Source of the DNA: Ariolimax columbianus
Lineage: Eukaryota; Mollusca; Gastropoda; Stylommatophora; Arionidae
Reading direction: 5' to 3'
Assembly (NCBI GenBank): GCA_036924085.1
Contig: JAVGWX010000019.1
Span: 9,380,361 to 9,444,360, forward strand
DNA length: 64,000 bases
The translations under genes and the position numbers were made by a program. Shown here piece by piece: positions 53,401 through 62,385 of the stretch. Every line of letters begins with the position of its first letter. The stretch's first letter is position 1. Under the pieces are notes generated by a model that worked only from the letters and a program-made list of their open reading frames with translations, did not search any database and was not told the origin of the DNA.

Positions 53401-54403
53401 AAAGATGCACGAAGATCCCATAAACGCACTAACAACACCAAAACCCATCACTACTGTACGAAAACCTACTTGGAGGCAGGATATATTTCCAGAGGTGGTA
53501 GAAAATATACCAGGTATTGCAAACAAAAACTGCCAGACCGAAAAAGAAAGGAGAGACACTACCTTAAGCTTCATAACGAAAAGATACCCAAGCATGGACT
53601 GGACCCATGCATACACCGACGGTTCTGTAACAAACACTACACAGAACGGAGGGGCAGGAGCATTCCTGAACCTACCAAATGGCAGAAAAATAACACTGTC
53701 ATTCGCTACTGGTAAGTACACGAGCAATTTCAGAGCAGAGGCAGAGGCACTGAGGGCGGCAGTGGAAGAAATGGTAACACACAGTGAAAATGAGAGCCAT
53801 ATAGTCCTGCTGACAGATGCTCTCGAAGTAGTCACAGCGCTAAAAAGCCAGAAAAACACTGAGCTTAATGACTTAAGAGCAGCACTCTGCAAACTGTGCC
53901 AACAGTCCGCACCAAAAAGGGTAGTGGTACAGTGGGTTCCGTCACACTGCAACATCCAAGGCAACGAGGAAGCAGACAGACTGGCAAAAGAAGGTGCAAG
54001 GCTACCACAAATAGATACCAGAATGACGTACGAAGAGTCAAAACGGCTTATCAAAGCCAGGTACATGTCCAAATGGGAAACCGAACATACTGGTTACACC
54101 AAAAACGATGCCTATTACCAGTTGAACCGAAGAGAGCAGGTCGTTGTCTTCAGACTTCGCACTGGCCACAACAGACTGAGGTACCACCTCTTCAACAAAT
54201 TGAAGATAGGGTGTACCGACGAATGCCCGTGCGGTACTGGTAAAATGACCACTGAACATCTGCTGCAGAACTGCCCGACATACGAGGATCAGAGAGAGCA
54301 GATGTGGCCATTGCCAGTGGAACTGCAAGACAAGCTCTATGGTAGTGGCGAGAGTCTCAGGATGACCGCCGCTTTTTTCGAGAAAATAATGGTTACTGTC
54401 TGA
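50495..54403 (+). CDS. LINE-alpha ORF: endonuclease, reverse transcriptase and RNase H polyprotein
   Basis: 1302 residues, no frameshift or stop. An AP-type endonuclease (about 80-295) has QWNAEG (N86), IQETH (E113), GDFNNH (D206) and GSDHRP (D283, H284). The RT (about 510-800) has SPGKDGI, GYRPISLL, DLEKAFD (D655), QGVPQGGVLSP and FADD (743-746). RNase H (about 1036-1170) has YTDGS (D1042), E1082, LLTDAL (D1108) and VPSHCNIQGNEEAD (D1161). A C-terminal CCHC knuckle has C1244, C1246, H1255 and C1260. The order places it in the I superfamily (I/Nimb/Ingi-like). All catalytic residues are present, so it may be active. The start is uncertain: Met17 or Met18 is an alternative. Confidence 0.97.
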   Translation: MHGAASLTKQCNVNHSMMAAQPIRKTYGAHPEETRQAAIAPGLTPRRGPPLTTGGHPPMCRGVKAHGYGVTSIGQNFKTLRILQWNAEGVINKKLSLTHHLHEGKIDVACIQETHLNNNHKFSIRGYQTFRLDREGHKGGVLILTRNSIPSSAVPVNHTGQAEIVGVDIMALETKLRIFNLYGPPNRDLSLSSMEVRDSNCIVVGDFNNHSERWGYSDTDSRGDEVEDWEIDANLSLINRPEDSPSFYSRTWHTTSTPDLAFSTQDIHYKIDRQVLNQLAGSDHRPIRLTIDMEVGPRETKPLPRWNYKRADWDRFAILTDGLCETINTRNTKMKPMVESLSKAIMQAATETIPRGARKNYKPYWNDELQKVEDAVTNARNMAEREKSVEANIALKAAAAKYKHTLKQTARESWKNKTESLNLDKEGNKLWKLVRAMNDETPSNKQITIKQGENLITGKKAANAFVDHYARANHIEVPADKHTDISEELKGHENINTAPEEHMMAKLTMREMEEAMRTLKRRKSPGKDGITNEMLMGLGQTAKEKLLSVLNQSWKRGIVPQAWKDAILVPVPKTGKDKTDPNGYRPISLLSCVGKLMERMINTRLMWHLEEKRILIPQQAGFRQHRSTEDQVILIAQEIEDAYQAQKHTVAVWVDLEKAFDKVWKDGLRVKLRRSDVCGKMYKWINHYLKQRTARVQVQGQMSKKVTLEQGVPQGGVLSPTLFLVYINDITENIPRRVHSSMFADDLAMWTSEKNLTIARNRMQTALTSLEEWANSWLVKINEEKTTCTIFSLSLKPQSTKLSLNGKILQPNDNPTYLGVTFDRRMTWKNQIERNRRKARERMAIMRKLAGTSWGADEGILKKLYTGRVRPVLEYGIAAWTTAAKANFDKVNKLQNQAMRIITGGMKSTPIVELEKITKLQSMTDRRDCRAQLQSEKLRRLTDHPMYQRLNNLGTGKLKRRNFAEIAKAKMHEDPINALTTPKPITTVRKPTWRQDIFPEVVENIPGIANKNCQTEKERRDTTLSFITKRYPSMDWTHAYTDGSVTNTTQNGGAGAFLNLPNGRKITLSFATGKYTSNFRAEAEALRAAVEEMVTHSENESHIVLLTDALEVVTALKSQKNTELNDLRAALCKLCQQSAPKRVVVQWVPSHCNIQGNEEADRLAKEGARLPQIDTRMTYEESKRLIKARYMSKWETEHTGYTKNDAYYQLNRREQVVVFRLRTGHNRLRYHLFNKLKIGCTDECPCGTGKMTTEHLLQNCPTYEDQREQMWPLPVELQDKLYGSGESLRMTAAFFEKIMVTV

Positions 54404-54432
54404 CTGTGTACGCAGAAGAAGAAGAAGAAGAA
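54404..54432 (+). other. LINE-alpha 3' UTR and (GAA)6 tail
   Basis: Only 11 bases ('ctgtgtacgca') separate the stop from the (GAA)n tail. The same end is seen at 9705-9727, and a close variant at 38298-38328. The 3' end signal for reverse transcription therefore probably lies in the coding region. Confidence 0.85.
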
Positions 54433-54442
54433 GAACGAACTA

Positions 54443-54744
54443 ACTAGTCTAAACGGTAAACAATTACACGTTTCTGTGAACACACGTGTAAGTCGCCGAC
54501 TAGTGTGAATTCCAGACAAAGCCATGGCCTGGCGGCGTTCACAATGAACTACAACATCAGAGCAATGTTAGGCATGCAACATTTATATATAATACTAATA
54601 TTTACCTTACGCCATGGCTGTGCTGTCACTCTACTTTTTTTGTGGAGTCGACAAATGTAAAGTTTCTCGTGCCTGTCATGTATAAACAGTCCTTTACTTC
54701 AATATTTTAGACCACATCATTAGTTTCCTCGTACGACATGCTCT
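54443..54744. other. unrecognised
   Basis: Spacer between the LINE-alpha duplication and the next LINE. Nothing identified. Confidence 0.35.
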
Positions 54745-55382
54745 CAGTATGGCAGTTGATCTGGCATGGTTACTATCACACAGAATTCACCGTCCATACC
54801 CCTCTCGAGGGAGGCATGGGTCATTTTGAGTTTGGAATCCATGTTTCTTGAAGTGGCCAAGTTTCTTTGGCATAACACATTGCAGAGAGAACTGTGCAGT
54901 TGAATAGGGAAGCGATCAGGCTTTCGTTGTGCGTATGGTCTAGGGCCGTCTTTATGGCCGGAAAACCGCACAGCCCGAGCGACGACATCTGGTTAATTCT
55001 GGGTTTAGGTCTTTCTGCATGTTCAATAGATGTCCCAGGTAAATATACACTTCCATGTCCTTCATATTCTTGACATCGAGAATGACCGGGTCATGGGTAG
55101 CAAAATGGTTACTCATGACTTTTGTCTTGGAGGTGTGCATCTCGAGGCCCGTTTGTCTCCCTACATTATGAAGCATAGCTACCATCTGGGTGGCGTCTTT
55201 GACTGTTTCTGTGATGAGCTCTATCCCATCTGCGATGTTGATGTCAAAGTGGGCCTCATCGCATTGGCTGATGATAGATTACAGGCGTGCGAAAAAAAGG
55301 CTTTCTGAGATAGGATTCCCATCACAGACACCTTTTTGAAATAATAATGTTACGGGTCTTTAGAGGGTTGTCGTACAGTCTG

Positions 55383-56199
55383 TGTTCACATGCAATTCCC
55401 GTAACCTCATCTATTCTATCATCTTCCGCCAGTGTGGTATGACATACATTGGGGAAACCGGTATGGAACTGCGGGAGCATTTCCGCCAACACCTCAACGA
55501 TACCCGTAACCGCTCTGGTTCCCCAAATGCCAGCCACTTCAATAGTCCTGAGCACCGGGGTTAGGCTGATGTTAGTGTCACTGGTCTAGTTTCTTGCTTC
55601 TCTGACGACGGTCATCGATTCGCCATTGAGAATAGATTTATCTCCAGCATGGGTTGTTCCCAACCGCATGGCATTAATATCTTCTGTACCTTTTCTTTAA
55701 ACCAACCTCATACTGGCCCCTCATCTATTTGTCTTCCTTCCCCCCCCCTCTTTCTTCTATTAGTCCTCGCCCTCCCCCCTCTTAAATTAATCTCACGCCC
55801 TCCCGGCTTATATCACCTTCTTTTTGTTCTCCCATCTGGTTCACTGTTTGGCCGTTTCCATATTTGGCGACCATTGGCTTATCCGGCGCATTCCCCTTCA
55901 CTTCTTACGATCTCCTGGCCACGTTGTGTTTGACCGCCACCCTTCATATTCAATCAAGCATCTGGCCCAACCGGTCGTTTAGACAGACTGGGTCTACTAT
56001 CTGATAAGTTGACCATTATTTCCTTATATGTTGATTTGTAGGTTCAGTATTGTTGTCTCTGATGAAGGCCTATTGGTCGTAACGTAGGTTTTGTTTGTGT
56101 TCTCGTCTCGATGCGGTATCTGACCATACTCATTAACAAATTTTGATTAAACTCAACTTTAATAAACTTTTACCATTTTTTTCCATATTTTTTTTACCA
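55383..56199 (+). mobile_element. Penelope-like element, 5'-truncated, 12-bp duplication
   Basis: Encodes the C-terminal GIY-YIG endonuclease region: CNSRNLIYSIIFRQCGMTYI, GETGMELREHFRQHLNDTRN, SHFNSPEH, one in-frame TAG (55565-55567), then RFAIENRFISSMGCSQPHGI. The 3' region carries a hammerhead-like motif and ends AT-rich. TCGTACAGTCTG flanks it at 55371-55382 and 56200-56211. The RT domain is absent because of truncation. Confidence 0.9.
56059..56090 (+). ncRNA. hammerhead-ribozyme-like motif, probably inactive
   Basis: CTGATGA, a short stem II 'aggcc/tatt/ggtc', then 'gtaacgtaggtt'. Penelope-like elements are known to carry minimal hammerhead ribozymes with CUGANGA...GAAAC. Here the GAAA box reads GTAA, which should abolish or reduce cleavage. 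Confidence 0.7.
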
Positions 56200-56303
56200 T
56201 CGTACAGTCTGAGCAGCAGTTAGCAAGTATTTTAACATAACCGGTATCGATGTCTTGGCTTAGCAGAGAGTACCAGACTCTTCAGAGTCAAATACTTTCT
56301 TTA

Positions 56304-56564
56304 GGGGACGGCGTGGCCTAGTGGATAAGTGGCACGGCTCACAATCCGAAGGTGCTGGGTTCGATCCCCATCACAGCACCGGCCGTTACCCCGGGGAAGC
56401 AAACCCTTAGAAAATGCAGGAGGAAGCAGACCCTTACATAAAATGCATGCTGAAGTCGGATGCATTGGGCCGACAGGCGCAAAATAAAAACCACAGTGCA
56501 ACGCACACCGCCTTGGGGATTAGAGAAATAAGGCGAACGCAAAAAAAAAAAAAAAAAAAAAAAA
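56304..56564 (+). mobile_element. SINE-A with poly(A) and target duplication
   Basis: Complete copy: head 'ggggacggcgtggcctagtg', B box 'gggttcgatcccc', core 'tgctgaagtcggatgcattg', A24 tail at 56541-56564. The left flank 'aaatactttcttta' and right flank 'aaatactttcttata' form the duplication. It interrupts the RT motif A of the host LINE. Confidence 0.95.
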
Positions 56565-57004
56565 TACTTTCTTATAGCCGATAAAGGCGAAGGTCAAGAG
56601 GGTCTGTTACTCTCGGGCTGTTTAAAATAGGCGGCAATAGATTGAGATGTGGCTCATTATGCTAGTCTGTTTGATCGACAGCACCGCTTCGATGAGGTGA
56701 CGGATGCTAGCGAGTATACATTTAGTAACAAGTTTGTAGGTGATCGGGAGAAGCGTAATTGTGCGATAATTTCCAAAGTCTTCCTTGTCTCCTTTTAAAA
56801 AAAATTTAGGGTATCGTTTTAGAGTTACGCCATGTTGTAGGTATTGTTCCTATGTGAGGTATGTTGTACAGCGTTTATCAGAGGCTAGATGGAGTGGTAG
56901 CCCACAGACTTTGAGGTCATCTGCAGTGATGTTATATACTCCCGGTGATTTTCTAGGTGGCTTACACTCAATGGCGTAGCGGCTTTCTGAGGGTAGGAAG
57001 TTTG

Positions 57005-57400
57005 AAAGAGATGTTGTTGTTTGTGAATGCCCGCAATGAGTAGGTTACTCTTTTGTGCGCCCTGAAAAGGACGTTAAGTGGCGTGTTGCAGTAACTTTCC
57101 TCACATCCCGAGTATGGTGATGAAAGTGGACCATGGTCCTCCAGGTTGGTGTGCTATGTTTGGCTTCATCTGCCTGTCATTCATTACGTCGATCCCTCAC
57201 CTCGTTAGCAAAGCTGCAATGAAAACAGCCCGTTTCCAGGGAGGGCTACTAGGAAGCTGAGGTGAGGGCCTAGCTAGTATGTTTTGCCTGACCCTAACAT
57301 GTCTGATCAGTATATTTTGCCTGACCAGACGTTAGTCTTCCTTCCCGGAAGGGATGACAGTGGGGCTTGGATTGATATGGGTGGAGGGTAAGCTAACTTG
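57005..57400 (+). repeat. Rpt-B copy inside the LINE
   Basis: 'gttgttgtttgtgaatgccc', 'ctgaaaaggacgttaagtgg', 'gagtatggtgatgaaagtgg', 'gcccgtttccagggagggct' and 'gatcagtatattttgcctga'. It begins with the same GTTGTT run as at 16797 and 45296, which may mark its true 5' end. Confidence 0.75.
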
Positions 57401-57760
57401 AATCATTCGGTGAAATACTTCTTTACGATCTCTTCCTCGTCTAGTCTAGATATAATTCAGAATACATCAGGCGCTTTCAGGCAGGGAAAGATGCAGTTGT
57501 GCTTACAATGTGCCGAGAGTTTGTTTTATACTGTGTCGGGACTCTGCAAGGGGGCGTTGGCGCGCAAACTCCTCGTGGTCTTCTTTTAGTTTTTGACGAC
57601 AGCGTGAGCTGAGGGCAATGAAAGCTGTTTGCTCGTGTTGCTTGTGGAATTCTATTATTATTGTGGTTCGGTGCCGCAAGTCTGACCCTTTTTTGAATAT
57701 GAAGTTTACTTTATTTAACTCATAGACTACCTGAGCCAACTTCAGGTGGCGAATATTTGG

Positions 57761-58035
57761 AAATTTTTACACAAGCCACGTAGAGTGGCTAGTCATTCTA
57801 TTAGGAAAGTTTAGAAAACAATTTGTTCGAAGCTTAGACCAATCCAACATTGTTAATGTCACTTCCTTTTGAAGAACTTTACAATTTAAGAGCCATTTGC
57901 GCTTTTTTTCTTACACAAAGAGGTTCGATTTTAGGAAATTATCTGATCAATCGATTTTCTCCAGCAAAATGTGTTTGATAAAAATGGCTTCCCAGTTATC
58001 GTAAGCAAAGATTTTCATCAGAACAAGTACTACAG
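57761..58035. other. AT-rich, unrecognised
   Basis: No gene or repeat recognised. Confidence 0.35.
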
Positions 58036-58780
58036 TTTATCAACTTATGGAAAATGATAAAACTGACATATATTGTGTATATATTGATATTGAGGATTAG
58101 TGTTAGGAGCTTCAGACCTGTACAAATATAGTATGATGTATTATGGTCAGTTCAAACATTAAAAAACATATTTTGTTTTAAATGTATTTGAAATATATGG
58201 GGACCACTTTTTATCTTTATGTGAAGACAAATTAGTTCTATTTGATAGCCTATTCAATTGTGTACATGAAATACATTAACAAAATGTTAAAATAAGCAAA
58301 TTATATTACAATATATCATGCTGACGTAACCTCAACTGGTATAGTTTACTTTGCTGCCTTTTTTTTACAATGTCATTTCAAAGATACAAATGCACACTAA
58401 ATCGTTATTTACTGACAGAAAATGATACAACTTGTATATGTTGTGTATGAATGGATATTCTATCAGTGATGGCTAATGTTTGGAGCTTCAGACATGCACA
58501 AACGGTTGATATATTATGGGAAGTTCAAACTTTAAAATAAAAAATGTTATAAAAAATGTATTTACAATAAACGTAAATTACTATTTATCTATTTTTTTTA
58601 AATATAAAGACACAAATTAGTTCTGTTTGATAGCCAATTAAATTCTGCACATTTGTATATTAGATAAATTAATGTAATGTTTAAAATTAGAAAAATATGA
58701 TAACAAAGTTATGTAACTCTAATCTAAACAATTATTATGAAACAGACGGTGTAAAAACGTGATTTTAGTGTCGGTATACG
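58036..58780. repeat. diverged direct duplication, about 370 bp
   Basis: Bases 58040-58400 and 58420-58780 share, in order, 'gagcttcagac.tg.acaaa', 'atattatgg.agttcaaac', 'acaaattagttct.tttgat' and 'gatagcc.att.aatt'. No coding frame is seen. Confidence 0.7.
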
Positions 58781-59060
58781 AAGAGTTAATTAGAGTGGTA
58801 TAGTCAGCATCGATAGCTGTCGTGGTGGATGCCGCAATGCTGACATTATCTACAATAGGAGGCAGCTGACGTGGTGTTCTATGAGTAATCGCAAATAGGA
58901 GTCATCAACATTACACAACACCTCAGACACAACAGTAACAATACTCAAGAGACGGATAGCAGAGACAAAAGATAACAATTCTACACGTGACTACAATCTG
59001 GCGATAGTTTACCGCACAGTCGCAGTAACCATACCCATGAAAAGTAGGGCGTGGTGCAGT
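58781..59060. other. unrecognised
   Basis: No feature recognised; possibly upstream parts of the LINE relic that follows. Confidence 0.3.
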
Positions 59061-59480
59061 AATACAGCATAGCAGGAGTTAACCAGCTGATAAGCGATAA
59101 CTCTCCAGATAGCGATGCCGTCACATCTACAGATGGTTCAGTGCAGCGGGGTGAGAAATTGCTGGGACTTATCAGCTATAGGGAGAGGTCAGGTTGTTGC
59201 CGAGTGGAGCGTGGCATACATGATAAACCACCAGTACGAGAATGGAGATGGGCACAGTGACTGCGGCTATGATATGGCTGTCGATACATCGTTAACATGG
59301 ACACTCATTGTGTCTTACGTCTGAAGGTACAGAGTGTCGGCTTAGGTACGAGTGTATGGCAGCGATAGAGGTCTCACACGTCCGGGGACAAGCGTGGGTA
59401 TACTGTCCTGATCATGCTGTGGTTAAGGGCAATGAAAGATCTGACCTTCTGACGTCACATGCACTTATTTACACATTAGA
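59061..59480 (+). pseudogene. RNase H relic of a LINE
   Basis: Frames in succession give STDGSVQRGEK, GRGQVVAEWSVAYMINHQYE, and VSHVRGQAWVYCPDHAVVKG followed by NERSDLLTS. The last block corresponds to the W-x-x-CPGHAGV-x-GNERAD motif of invertebrate LINE RNase H domains. Frameshifted and diverged. Confidence 0.72.
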
Positions 59481-59852
59481 GACTGATGGAAGTGACACAT
59501 GGAAGCCTATCTATATTCATACGAAAATACACCTCGTATCACAAGTTTCATTATGTTGCGATGGGCAACGTTTAATATTACTTCAAATGACCGTCTGTCT
59601 GTTGGATGATGACAGTGCGATAGATGAATCACCGATTTAGACTGCAGGACTTTCCATTCAAAGGGAGTCGAACGCATTGGGGAGGACGGGGAAAAATGTG
59701 TACAACCAGCGTGCAACAAGTCACATCAGTATCTACACCCTTTGCCCTTTACTGAGAAGGAATGAGCACCTATGTGGAAACAGTGAGTGCATGCAATCAA
59801 GTGCATTTTTTTAGCAAGAATTAGAACAAACACGCGAGTGCTTGCGGGCGCG

Positions 59853-59890
59853 CACACACACACACACACACTCACACACATACACAAACA
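59853..59890. repeat. (CA)n microsatellite
   Basis: Interrupted CA repeat. Confidence 0.95.
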
Positions 59891-60072
59891 GGGGCACGGT
59901 TTGTTGTTGTTGGCGAATACCAAATTAATAAATGATTTTATGATAGGTCACCTTAATCATCTATTTTTTTATTATCGTTGTTGGACTTTTTGATAAACCA
60001 ATCTGCGAATGTCATGTCTTTTCTTGCACACAAGAGATTAAAATAATGTGTTGTTGAAGAAGAAGATCAACT

Positions 60073-60770
60073 TATTCAATTAGTATGTGTTTGTGCCATT
60101 CAGCGTCAGGTTATGAAAAGGTTTCTTGATCTAGTCCTAGTATGTGCCTGTACCTTTCAGCGTCAGGTTATGAAAAGGTTTCTTGATCGGGTCCTAGTAT
60201 GTGCTTGTGCCATTCAGCGTCAGGTTATGAAAAGGTTTCTTGATCTGGTCCTAGTATGTGCTTGTGCCATTCAGCGTCAGGTTATGAAAAGGTTTCTTGA
60301 TCTGGTCCTAGTATGTGCTTGTGCCATTCAGCGTCAGGTTATGAAAAGGTTTCTTGATCTAGTCCTAGTATGTGCTTGTGCCATTCAGCGTCAGGTTAAG
60401 AAAAGGTTTCTTGATCTAGTCCTAGTATGTGCTTGTGCCATTCAGCGTCAGGTTATGAAAAGGTTTCTTGATCTAGTCCTAGTATGTGCTTGTGCCATTC
60501 AGCGTCAGGTTATGAAAAGGTTTCTTGATCGGGTCCTAGTATGTGCCTGTACCTTTCAACGTCAGGTTATGAAAAGGTTTCTTGATCGGGTCCTAGTATG
60601 TGCTTGTGCCTTTCAGCGTCAAGTTATGAAAAGGTTTCTTGGTCTGGTCCTAGTGTGTGTTTGTGCCTTTCAACGTCAGGTTATGAAAAGGTTTCTTGAT
60701 CGGGTCCTAGTATGTGCTTGTGCCTTTCAGCGTCAGGTTATGAAGAGGTTTATTGACCGGGCCGTAGTAT
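60073..60770. repeat. 57-bp minisatellite, about 12 copies
   Basis: The unit includes 'cagcgtcaggttatgaaaag' and 'gtttcttgatctagtcctag'. As 57 is 19 codons it produces a 249-codon plus frame of VMKRFLDLVLVCACAIQRQ repeats, which I judge accidental. It adjoins the C-terminal end of the minus-strand LINE at 60771-61620 and seems to have grown from it. Confidence 0.95.
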
Positions 60771-61620
60771 TTGCTTCGTACATGGGAAGCTTTACTGCTT
60801 CTGTTATTTCTGCTATCCATCGTTTGCGGGGTCGGCTCTTGGCATCCATTGTATCTGGATAGCATTTATTTCTGAGGGATACTATCTGGTGTTTGACGTG
60901 TCATGTGACGGAACCATTTGGTTTGTTGTGTCTTGATGAAGTATAGCATTATTGGTGTACCTACTTGTTTTCCAATATCTTCGTTTCTGGTTCTATTCAT
61001 TATTGCTACTCCATGCATTTTGCGAAGACATTTAATCTATGTTGTTACATTGTTTCTTTTATCTTTGCTTGTCAGTGTCCAATTTTGGCACTATTAGCAC
61101 AATGTAGGTAGAAATATCGTGTTGTATAGCGTTCTTTCTGTATCCATTGTAACGTATCTACATTGTAATTTCATGGACATTTATCCAATGCTTGGACTTG
61201 CTTTATTACATCTGTGTTGGACTTAAGTGACTCCTTTGCCATGCACTGAGATTATATTACCCAAATACGTGAAATGTTTTGCCTGTTTGTACTTGTTGGT
61301 TTTGTAAAAATATATTTGTTTTTGTTTCTTTTCCTGCAATCGTCATAACTTCGGTTTTTTCTATGTTGATTTTCATACCGTAATCCGTACAGGCCTCATT
61401 AAGATTGTTAACCAGTTGTTTGTCTGCGGTTGCTATTACTGCTTGGTCATCAGTAAAGTGGAGTTTATTTAAATGAAAACTGAGGTTGGTTCATTCATCA
61501 ATTATTGTTGGCTTTCTTACATATTACGTCTATGTATCTGATAAACAGAAAAGGGAATAGTACACAACCTTGCCGTACACCCGTCCTAATATGACATTTT
61601 TCGGAATATCATGCGTTTGT
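60771..61620 (-). pseudogene. LINE RT fragment, RTE-like
   Basis: The minus strand reads, with shifts: 'GVRQGCVLFPFLFIRYIDVI' (about 61590-61530), HFTDDQAVIATADKQLVNNL (about 61470), EACTDYGMKINIEKTEVMTI, and near the left end SRPRKRWIAEITEAVK. FTDD stands in place of the catalytic F/YADD. 5'-truncated and dead. Confidence 0.8.
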
Positions 61621-62055
61621 TCTTAATGTACGTTGACTATTCACATAAGACTTTTATATAGATTGGTAAAATGTTTTGTTACTCTATAACGTTCTTGGGC
61701 GTAGTCTTGTTTCCAGTATTTCAAATAATATCTTTCCAGTATGGCTAAGCAATGATATTCCTCTATTCGTGTACTAAACTTAGAAATTAAAAATAATAGA
61801 TTTAGACAAAGCCAATGCGGCAACATTTTACAATTTAAATATTGCGTAGTATCCTCCAACGACAAACGAGGTACTCTCCGTGGCTACATTATTTTGTATG
61901 CCGAAAAATGCATGTGCTAAATTATGAGTGCAGTTGTGGAAAAGGAAATTAAAAGTAGAGGTTGTTCTGGTTATAGCTCACAATGATAGACGTTACAGAA
62001 ATGTCGAATATAAAAATTATCAAATCTGCCAAGTAATATTCGGTCCTACAGATAA
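61621..62055. other. unrecognised AT-rich DNA
   Basis: No feature recognised. Confidence 0.3.
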
Positions 62056-62100
62056 TAATATACAAGATAATAATAGTAATAATAATAATAATAATAACAA
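62056..62100. repeat. (AAT)n microsatellite
   Basis: Interrupted AAT/ATA trinucleotide run. Confidence 0.9.
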
Positions 62101-62104
62101 TGTT

Positions 62105-62385
62105 CGCATTGACGTCTGAGAATCGTTGCGTCAGTCGGCCACATCCATGACCCACTGCTGTGACATGGATCCAGGCCTCGTCCAGAACGGAGCTGGAGGC
62201 TGCTATCTGCTGTGTCATACTGGACGGAGACAGCCTCTTCTACGCCTCCAGCCGGACGAGGGAAGACTTTTGGCGCTGGGGAATGACTTGTGAAGTTTCT
62301 TGTGAGCATGGTTTCCTGGTCCAAACTGTTCGAGATTGGGAGAAGGCATGTTTTAGCATAGACCTCCACGTTGCGTTTGTATTTT
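62105..62385. other. GC-richer island of unknown nature
   Basis: Stands out from AT-rich surroundings. The minus strand is open for 107 codons (62046-62369: ...LDQETMLTRNFTSHSPAPKV...), with a shorter plus frame. It may be a fragment of an unrecognised repeat. No splice or promoter evidence. Confidence 0.35.

Larger units (their letters stand above)
48117..54432 (+). mobile_element. 18S rRNA / LINE-alpha composite retrotransposon insertion
   Basis: In order: an 18S rRNA segment (48117-48940), LINE 5' UTR with 18S-derived monomers (48941-50494), a single intact ORF (50495-54403), an 11-base 3' UTR and a (GAA)6 tail (54415-54432). GAACGAACTA is present immediately before the 18S start and immediately after the tail. 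Other LINE-alpha/beta copies here have 9-14 bp duplications, so a 10-bp one is expected. The simplest reading is one target-primed reverse transcription event that copied an 18S-LINE read-through RNA and stopped inside 18S. Confidence 0.87.
54745..57760 (-). pseudogene. RTE-like LINE broken by three nested insertions
   Basis: Minus-strand pieces line up in element order. Pre-RT linker (57740-57420) with QKLKEDHEEFARQRPLAESR. RT start (56985-56640) with PRKSPGVYN, ADDLK and DKEDFGNYRTITLLPITYKL. Motif A region (56600-56575, then 56303-56212) reading TFAFIGYKK / VFDSEE across the SINE. RT end (55370-54745) with GVCDGNPISESLF, HFDINIADGIELITE, TKVMSN and YLGHLLNMQKDLNPELTR. Insertions are Rpt-B (57005-57400), SINE-A (56304-56564) and a Penelope-like element (55383-56199). 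Many stops; dead. Confidence 0.85.

Noticed and set aside
48117..54432. Assignment to the known 18S-specific families R7 or R8
   Set aside because: R7 belongs to the R1 clade and R8 to the R2 clade. This ORF has an AP-endonuclease, RNase H and a CCHC end of I-superfamily type, and I cannot compare insertion sites without the reference sequences.
54784..55310. Plus-strand ORFs over the minus LINE
   Set aside because: Antisense shadows; the minus strand carries the RT motifs.
60113..60862. 249-codon ORF of 19-residue repeats
   Set aside because: The 57-bp unit is a multiple of three, so an open frame is expected by chance. The opposite strand continues a LINE C-terminus.
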